Part shown: positions 58,266 through 64,000 of the stretch, in pieces
Numbering within the stretch: the stretch's first letter is position 1
How the letters are laid out: the number at the start of each line of letters is the position of its first letter
Notes under the pieces: generated by a model
Seen by the model: only the letters and a program-made list of their open reading frames with translations
The model's database searches: none
Told to the model about the DNA's origin: nothing
Program-made: the position numbers and the translations under genes
Source: Tritrichomonas musculus
Taxonomy: Eukaryota; Parabasalia; Tritrichomonadida; Tritrichomonadidae
Assembly (NCBI GenBank): GCA_039105265.1
Contig: JAPFFF010000024.1
Coordinates: 62,001 to 126,000, forward strand
Direction: 5' to 3'
DNA: 64,000 bases

Positions 58266-58319
58266 AGAAATATTGAATGAGTTTTCACAATTTTAACTTT
58301 CCTAATAGTGGACACACTT
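58223..58319. mobile_element. 97-bp MITE inside the kinase-GTPase gene
   Basis: Inverted ends AAGTGCGTCCAC and GTGGACACACTT (11 of 12 paired), with TA on each side (58221-58222, 58320-58321). The copy of this region at 47461-48066 lacks the insert and has a single TA, which proves the insertion. It contains the dispersed core TTCTATGAGCTTATTCAA on the minus strand (58252-58269) and the ATG used by the present frame. Confidence 0.95.
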
Positions 58320-58465
58320 TAGAACTGGTATATCTAATATAGGATCGATGAGAATATTATCAATTGTCAAACGTAAATGGCCTTCAATTTTCAACATTTG
58401 AGCGTTTTTTAATGCTTGAGCAATCAAGCCCAAATTTCGTATGCAAGTTGGTCTAGATAAGCTTT

Positions 58466-58779
58466 TATGATCGGTTGTAATTGCTTCACGGAGAGAAATG
58501 AGGTTTTCATTACATCTCCATAATAAAATTCCTTGGCCTTCAGAGGTGATAATTCCGTCATGAAATGGAAGCCATGTTGGATAATATTCTGATTCTTTTA
58601 ATGCTTCGCAGCATTCATTAAAAGTGCTTATTTGGTCATCAGTATCAATTTTTTTTTTTTATGTAATCTGCCCTGAACTTGTGATTTGTAGATAGTTCAA
58701 CAGCATAATATGTTTTATAAAATGGATGAACCAAAATTGGATGATTAAGATCAACCTTAAATTGGGATATTTCAGTCAT
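58466..58779 (-). pseudogene. Cut-off 5' part of the pseudokinase-GTPase gene
   Basis: ATG at 58779 (MTEISQFKVDLNHPILVHPF) starts 12 nt after an Inr-like TCACTTT. The frame stops at the 12-T run at 58649-58660; one base fewer would lead on into DTDDQISTFNECCEALKES and GQGILLWRCNENLISLREAI, then RPTCIRNLGLIAQALKN and the MITE. This is the N-lobe of the pseudokinase; the later catalytic loop reads IEGHLRLTIDNILID without HRD. So the old gene spans 58779 to 55971, with a homopolymer frameshift and a MITE as its two defects. Confidence 0.75.
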
Positions 58780-58786
58780 TTTTTTT

Positions 58787-58793
58787 AAAGTGA
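58787..58793 (-). promoter_or_regulatory. Inr of the original pseudokinase-GTPase gene
   Basis: TCACTTT on the minus strand, A(+1) at 58791, 12 nt before the old ATG at 58779. It matches TCA(+1)Y(T/A) exactly. Confidence 0.5.
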
Positions 58794-59625
58794 TATGGAT
58801 ACTTAACATGCACTTTTCAAAAATTGAAATGTATATATTTTTTATTTTGTCCCGAACTCAAATTAAGTCTTTTTTTGATGAGATCTTTTGAAAAAAAAGA
58901 TTATAATGTCTTTTTAACAAAAAAAATTTCGTATTGTTTTTGGAATTTTTAAATGTGTATTCAAAAAGTTTGAAGTTTAATTCAATTTTTTTAGTCTCGT
59001 TTTTTTATTCAAAATAAAACTAAAAAAACGAGAAAAACGTTTCACTCTTTGATAAACTTAAAAAAATTTGTGAAAAAAAAGTTTGGGAAAAAGCTTTTGT
59101 TTCTTGAAAAAAGGTTTATTTTATATAAAAATGAATTTAATCAAAAAAACTATTATAATTTTAATTTTTACTTTGGAATAATTATTAAACTTAATAAGCT
59201 TAGATTATAGATATTTCTTCTGTTTATTGAAAAAGCAAAGTATTTTTTGAAGTTTTCTAAGTATCTAAATATCAATTTACATTATTAAAGAAAATGAAGA
59301 TGAAGGTCAACTTTTTATTAATTCCGCCATTTTTATGCAAACATCAAATTTTTACTATTTATAATAAGTGTATTAATTAATACTTTTAAAAGTTCAGATA
59401 AATTATTTCTAATAACTTGAAATTGCTAATCTCCCAATTGCATCGATCATCCTTATATATTTACTATTATATTATTTGTAAATAAGATAAAATTTTGGAT
59501 TTATTAATTAAACATGCAAACAAAATGACATTAAAGAGCAAAAAATTGACATATCAATTAAAGACCACCTTGCGAAAACAGAATTTTTATGAGAATTCCC
59601 CAATATTTAATATATAGATGAAGTA
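58794..59625. other. AT-rich gene-free stretch
   Basis: About 830 bp with A- and T-rich low complexity, including TTTAGTCTCGTTTTTTTATTC and its near-complement AAAACTAAAAAAACGAGAAA around 58990-59040, a small hairpin. No gene. Confidence 0.4.
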
Positions 59626-59802
59626 TAGGTCATTCAATAAGTTCGTAACTCCAACGTTTTAGAAAGAAGAAATGATTATTCAATTTTTAAATATAGTTTT
59701 TATAATTTATAGGAAGTATTCTATAATTTATTAAAATGATTTGTTTTATTAGATAATATTCGCTGAGTTGAAAGACGTTTAAAATTTTATACGTTTAAAA
59801 AA

Positions 59803-59809
59803 TCATTTT
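59803..59809 (+). promoter_or_regulatory. Inr-like box of mariner copy 2
   Basis: TCATTTT with A at 59805, only six bases before the transposase ATG at 59811, as in the other mariner. Confidence 0.5.
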
Positions 59810-59810
59810 T

Positions 59811-60830
59811 ATGAATGTAGAATTTCGAGCAGTAGTGCATTATTACTGGCTTTTAGGGAAAGGGCCTACGGAGATCCATGATCAAATGGTTCAAGCTTAT
59901 AATGGTGCTGCACCTACATTATCTTTTGTTAAAAAATGGATTGTAATGTTTAAGAATGGGCGCACAGAGCTGAATGATTTGCCACGGTCAGGAAGACCCA
60001 TTAACGAAGATTATATAGATAAAGTGAAGCAATACATTGAAGATTACCCGTTTTCATCTGCTCAGAGCATTTCATCAGCTATTGGTATTCATGCTTATAC
60101 AGTTATTAAGATTTTAACTGTTGATCTTGGCAGAAAAAAAAGGCATGCAAAATGGGTCCCTCATGTTTTGACAGATTGTCAAATTAAAAATCGTCGGCAA
60201 GAATGCTATTCTCTTTATTCTATATTGAAAGGTCTATCAAAAACAAAACAATATCAGGTGATTACATGTGATGAAAGTTGGTTTTATCTCAACTATTATA
60301 CAGAAGAAGCTTATTTACATGAAGGTGAAAACATTGTTCTTCCCAATCGTCTCTTTTCTGATCAAAAAATTATGATTTTTAGTGCTTTTTCAGCTTCAGG
60401 TCTCGTTCTATTAGAAATGCTCCCACTTAAAACAAGATTTAACTCACAGTACATGTGTGACGTTATTTTACCAAGTTTGAGAGAAGCTGCTCAAACGAAG
60501 CTTGGAATAAGAAAGAATTCAAATGTATTAATTCATTTAGATAACGCAAAACCTCATAATTCTAAAAAAACAAATGAAAAATTCAAGGAGCTCAAGTTCA
60601 CACGCTTGCCACATCCGGCTTATTCGCCAGATGTGAGTCCCAACGACTTTTTTTTATATGGTTTTTCAAAAAATAAGTTGAAAGGAAAAGTGCACAATTC
60701 GGCAAATGAACTTTTTCAATCACTGACAGAAATCATTGAAAATATTGATAAATCGACGTGGGAAGCCGTGTTCCAAAATTGGATTAACAGACTTCATCTG
60801 TTTTTTTTAAGCGGTGGAGCTTACCTTTAA
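59811..60830 (+). CDS. Mariner transposase, DD34D
   Basis: 339 residues, intact. The N-terminal paired helix-turn-helix region (TLSFVKKWIVMFKNG; SSAQSISSAIGIHAYTVIKI) is followed by the linker KWVPHVLT, the classical mariner WVPHxL signature. Catalytic residues: TCDESWFY, IHLDNAKPH and YSPDVSPNDFFLYG; 34 residues separate the second and third Asp, as in canonical mariners. The product should cut and paste the element at TA sites. With clean TIRs and target duplication, the copy could be active. It resembles the Tvmar type described from Trichomonas vaginalis, judged from memory. Confidence 0.95.
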   Translation: MNVEFRAVVHYYWLLGKGPTEIHDQMVQAYNGAAPTLSFVKKWIVMFKNGRTELNDLPRSGRPINEDYIDKVKQYIEDYPFSSAQSISSAIGIHAYTVIKILTVDLGRKKRHAKWVPHVLTDCQIKNRRQECYSLYSILKGLSKTKQYQVITCDESWFYLNYYTEEAYLHEGENIVLPNRLFSDQKIMIFSAFSASGLVLLEMLPLKTRFNSQYMCDVILPSLREAAQTKLGIRKNSNVLIHLDNAKPHNSKKTNEKFKELKFTRLPHPAYSPDVSPNDFFLYGFSKNKLKGKVHNSANELFQSLTEIIENIDKSTWEAVFQNWINRLHLFFLSGGAYL

Positions 60831-61144
60831 AATAAACAATTTTAATTTTATTTTCATTTATTGTGTGTTGAAATATTTCAGAGTTACGAACTTATTGAAT
60901 GACCTATATAAATCAATTAAATTTTAATTAAAGTTTTGAACATTTTTTCTTTCTAGATTTCGCAAAAAAAGTTGATTCTTATTGGCCTTAAATTTCATTA
61001 TATTGGCCTAAAACGATCGTTAATTTTACGATATAATTCAAAAAGTGGTAAATGAAAAAGTAAACTGGTTGACCTTTTCATATGGTCTCCAATTAATTGA
61101 CTTTCATCTTAAAATACAAAATAAATCAAAAATCACAAATTTAT

Positions 61145-63889
61145 TTATTTAAATGGTAAAATCGAGTTTTGATAATCATCAATAATTTGTTGCAAAACTT
61201 TCTCGCTGTAATCAAATATTTTGTCTGAAAATTCATCCTTCATTTTATCATGGAAAGACTGATTGCAGACTATATAAGTGAACTCTTTAAAATATTTTGA
61301 GGAACTAAACCTACTTTTCACCAATTTCTTCGCACTATTAATTTTACCAAAAACTTCCTCACTTTCATCATTGAAGGCCAAAATGGCCAAATCAATTTGA
61401 TCTTTAGAATCACTTTTCTCGACGATAGAAGGGGTCTCAATCGAGCATACATAATATTTTGAATTTTTCAAATAATAATATGTCACTTCACTTTGACCAT
61501 TAATATTCTCAATTTCTGATAAAATTTTTTTCTTTATGGAATCGTCAGAATCGTCCCCGAAGAGAACGATTTTCAAATTTTCTCTGCAAATCAGCAAATG
61601 ACGATACAGGCTGTCATTGAGTACTTTGTTTGTGTTACGATAGGCAATGCTATACAGCTGTTCAAACAAAGACTTCAAATCATTTTTCACATCACATATC
61701 ATGAAGTAATAATCGAAAATAAAAATAAGTGAAGTGACAAAATTTTTCGGTTTGACAATAGTGATGATGAGGTCACGGATGGCAAAAATGTCGCCCATCT
61801 CGAGTTCAGCGCCAGACACGTCAATGATGAAGTCCTGCATCTCAGCTAGTGTTCTGCAAATGTCAATGATTTTCTGTAACGGATTCGTATCGGCCTCAAA
61901 TGCGTAAATCATATTATTTGCGTGCAAATTAAACTTTTTATTCAAATTTTTCAATTTCTTTGAATTTTGATCATCTTTGCCATAATACTCCAAATTCAAG
62001 GCAACGAAGAAGTCTTTCAATTTGTAATAAATAGCGTTTTTTTCAACGTTTCGTGATGAAACCATTTTGACAAACGATATGTCCAAATTCTGAAGATCTC
62101 TTCTCTCATTCAAAAACAGTTTAAAGGTCAATTCTTTGGTCTCGTAAAGCATGAAGTACGAGTCCCTCGTGTATTTGAAATCAGTCTGTGACGACTTGAC
62201 CAAAAACTCGGGAACAGACGAGTAAGAGTCGTTATTATGGAAGTAGTAGAAGTAAAGGTCATATAGCTCCTTTAATTTCTTTGGACCATTTATCAATTCA
62301 ATTGTATTCACTTTTTCAAGGAGTGCTTTGAAATCTTTCTGTTGGGTCATTGAATTGAATTTTTGAGAGAGAAAATTGTATTCAAGCAGTTGGAAGAGGC
62401 CTGACTGAACAGGGAAGCTTCCTTTCTGGATGTTGAGAATGATTGATCGATGAAGTGCTGTACTGAAAATATTCTCATCCCTTTTAAGGTCAAAATTGGT
62501 CAATTCATCCAAATCCATTTTCATCAACTTTTTGAGAGGATCATCAGCCAAAGATTTCATCATCAAGAAATACTTCTTCCTCTTTGAAAAAGTGTCAAAA
62601 GGACCCCTAAAGACCAGGTAATTTTCAATGAAGTTCGGATCATTTTCTTTCATGTAGGAGTCAGGAAAATCTGGCAAAATTTCAGAAAACTCTAACAATT
62701 TCAAAATACAATTTTTGAATGAGTCTGGCGGTTTTTGTTCCGGAATTTCAGTGTTTACTGAATATTCATTATCCATTGAAAAAATATAGAGCTTGTATTC
62801 GCTCTCAAATAAATCATTGATTGTTGATAATTTAGAAATGTCAAATTTTTTATTAATCAGATCAATTAGGAAGTTAACATCATAGCTATCAAAAGTATAA
62901 GGAAGAAAAATGTCTGTGAATTCATCGTTGATTTCTTGTTCTTCTAAATCTTTCCTATATGTAATTTTCTGTTGATTTTGATCGTCTTTTGGATCTATTT
63001 TTTCGAAAAATGATAAAACAAACTTTTTGACTACGTTCTTGTTCTCCTGTAAATATTGTAGAATTCGGTTGTTCTCATTAAAAAATATAGCGGGTAATTG
63101 ACTGTTATAAAAATGTGTAATTTGAAAAATATCTGGATTTTCAAATAGGCGCTCAAAAAAGATAAGTATTTCATCAATGCTTGAGTCTTGTTTAACTGAG
63201 TTTTCAAAGTATTTCCGTATTAATTTTGGACACAAATTCATATTATCGATCCATGAGATAAGTAAAGATTCAACAAAAGTTTTTTCGTCACCAAAATCAA
63301 ATTTATCTTTATTTTCAAAAGGTAAAAAAATTGGATGAAATGAAGTTGAAACAAAATTAATAAAACCTGGAATAAGGAAAAGTGTCTTGACGAACTTTTT
63401 CTTGACTCTGTTATCAGTAATTTCAAATATTAACTCAAGATACATAAAATTTTTAGCTGAAATAAAAAAATTATAGATTGATGGTGCAATTGATAATGAA
63501 ATAAAACTAATGAAATCATTGTTTTTTTCTGTTTGCTTAAGATTTAAGCAAAACTGCTTGAATGAATCCGTATCTAACTTTTTTAAACATTCTTGCTGTG
63601 CATCTTTTAAATCTTTCCAACCAAGTATTTCTTTAGCAAGAAAAAATTCACTATAATTTTGATCAGAAAATCTAAATTTGCTTGGAACATCGTGATATTT
63701 TCTTTCCATTTTGAGTAAAAACTGGCCGAGCCAATATTTTTTGAGCCTTCGTAGTATCTTATTGATTTGATATTCATTTTCGTGAAACTCGCTAGTATGT
63801 ACTGAATATTTTAGCTCGCGGAGTAATTTTTCATTTTGGATATACGCTTGAACATCCGAGATTTTCTTTATAAAAATAGAAAAATCCAT
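61145..63889 (-). CDS. Large protein with VPS9-like domain and degenerate GTPase-like tail
   Basis: 914 residues, intact. The first ~640 are helical with no recognised domain. Residues ~657-770 fit the VPS9 fold of Rab5-family exchange factors: TNPLQKIIDICRTLAEMQDF, DVSGAELEMGDIFAIRDLII, KPKNFVTSLIFIFDYYFMIC, with the Asp and Tyr-like positions of the nucleotide-exchange surface only partly kept. From residue ~772 the sequence LKIVLFGDDSDDSIKKKIL looks like the first strand and P loop of a Ras-like domain without GKS/T, followed by QIDLAILAFNDESEEVFGKI and KEFTYIVCNQSF, the pattern of later Ras strands. So exchange-factor and pseudo-GTPase modules may be joined. No membrane segment. VPS9 call is moderate, tail call weaker. 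Confidence 0.5.
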   Translation of the reverse strand: MDFSIFIKKISDVQAYIQNEKLLRELKYSVHTSEFHENEYQINKILRRLKKYWLGQFLLKMERKYHDVPSKFRFSDQNYSEFFLAKEILGWKDLKDAQQECLKKLDTDSFKQFCLNLKQTEKNNDFISFISLSIAPSIYNFFISAKNFMYLELIFEITDNRVKKKFVKTLFLIPGFINFVSTSFHPIFLPFENKDKFDFGDEKTFVESLLISWIDNMNLCPKLIRKYFENSVKQDSSIDEILIFFERLFENPDIFQITHFYNSQLPAIFFNENNRILQYLQENKNVVKKFVLSFFEKIDPKDDQNQQKITYRKDLEEQEINDEFTDIFLPYTFDSYDVNFLIDLINKKFDISKLSTINDLFESEYKLYIFSMDNEYSVNTEIPEQKPPDSFKNCILKLLEFSEILPDFPDSYMKENDPNFIENYLVFRGPFDTFSKRKKYFLMMKSLADDPLKKLMKMDLDELTNFDLKRDENIFSTALHRSIILNIQKGSFPVQSGLFQLLEYNFLSQKFNSMTQQKDFKALLEKVNTIELINGPKKLKELYDLYFYYFHNNDSYSSVPEFLVKSSQTDFKYTRDSYFMLYETKELTFKLFLNERRDLQNLDISFVKMVSSRNVEKNAIYYKLKDFFVALNLEYYGKDDQNSKKLKNLNKKFNLHANNMIYAFEADTNPLQKIIDICRTLAEMQDFIIDVSGAELEMGDIFAIRDLIITIVKPKNFVTSLIFIFDYYFMICDVKNDLKSLFEQLYSIAYRNTNKVLNDSLYRHLLICRENLKIVLFGDDSDDSIKKKILSEIENINGQSEVTYYYLKNSKYYVCSIETPSIVEKSDSKDQIDLAILAFNDESEEVFGKINSAKKLVKSRFSSSKYFKEFTYIVCNQSFHDKMKDEFSDKIFDYSEKVLQQIIDDYQNSILPFK

Positions 63890-64000
63890 AAAAATTAAAT
63901 AAAGAAATTGAATTAAAATTTGGTTTATTTATTCACAAAAACTTTTGGAATTGAAACAAAAGTATCACAATATCATCAAATTATTTTCTAGGGAAATATC
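63890..64000. other. Upstream region of the VPS9-like gene
   Basis: 111 bp of AT-rich DNA up to the window edge. A TTCAATTTC box lies about 20 nt before the ATG on the minus strand, only a partial Inr match. Confidence 0.3.

Larger units (their letters stand above)
59628..60904 (+). mobile_element. Intact mariner transposon (copy 2, different lineage)
   Basis: A 1277-bp element with perfect 24-bp inverted ends starting GGTCATTCAATAAGTTCGTA, and TA on both sides (59626-59627, 60905-60906). One uninterrupted transposase gene. TIRs and protein differ strongly from the element at 4912, so it is a second mariner lineage. Confidence 0.95.

Overview
The window comes from an AT-rich trichomonad nuclear genome, most likely Tritrichomonas or a close relative. 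The evidence is the polyubiquitin repeats carrying the His-for-Thr change in TGKHITLEV, an Inr-like TCAYW box 6-22 nt upstream of many start codons, BspA-type leucine-rich repeats, proteins with an IBP39-like initiator-binding domain, a Maverick/Polinton, two mariners and a P-like transposon. No spliceosomal intron was recognised.

Layout. 1-4.4 kb is the right part of a Maverick: integrase, capsid-type protein, Ulp1-like protease, HNH protein and small ORFs, ending in a GC-rich minisatellite. It abuts a Helitron-helicase-like remnant. 4.7-9.4 kb has two tRNA-Ile(GAU) genes around an intact mariner, a methyltransferase and an unknown gene. 9.6-13.2 kb holds a C2-like micro-ORF, a calponin-homology gene interrupted by an in-frame TAG, and BspA and coiled-coil relics. 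13.2-20 kb contains a divergent polyubiquitin pair present twice. Between the copies lie a broken RCC1 plus tandem Ras-like gene, split by a TTAA-flanked MITE, and a bacterial-type metallo-beta-lactamase with choline-binding repeats, a strong candidate for lateral transfer. 20-31.5 kb has an interrupted GB1-like GTPase, Myb-like and pseudokinase relics, an intact GH30 glucosylceramidase and a decayed membrane lipase. 31.5-34 kb and 42.2-44.7 kb are a very recent segmental duplication carrying an identical initiator-binding-domain gene. Between these lie an ankyrin/LRR gene and a complete P-superfamily element whose transposase starts with a Myb domain, at 36683-40772 with an 8-bp target duplication.

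45.9-58.8 kb is a kinase, Sel1 and GTPase cluster. It holds a 1591-aa kinase with about 23 nearly identical 108-bp Sel1 units, a 5'-truncated paralogue of it, a copied pseudokinase fragment, and a pseudokinase-GB1 GTPase fusion ending in a CaaX box. A 97-bp MITE in that last gene supplies its present start codon. 59.6-60.9 kb is a second, different intact mariner. 61.1-63.9 kb is a VPS9-like protein with a degenerate GTPase-like tail.

Two themes recur. First, signalling proteins combine exchange-factor, pseudokinase and degenerate GTPase modules. Second, many host genes carry one or two homopolymer frameshifts or in-frame stops, which may be real decay or assembly error. All family calls are from reading motifs; no database search was run.
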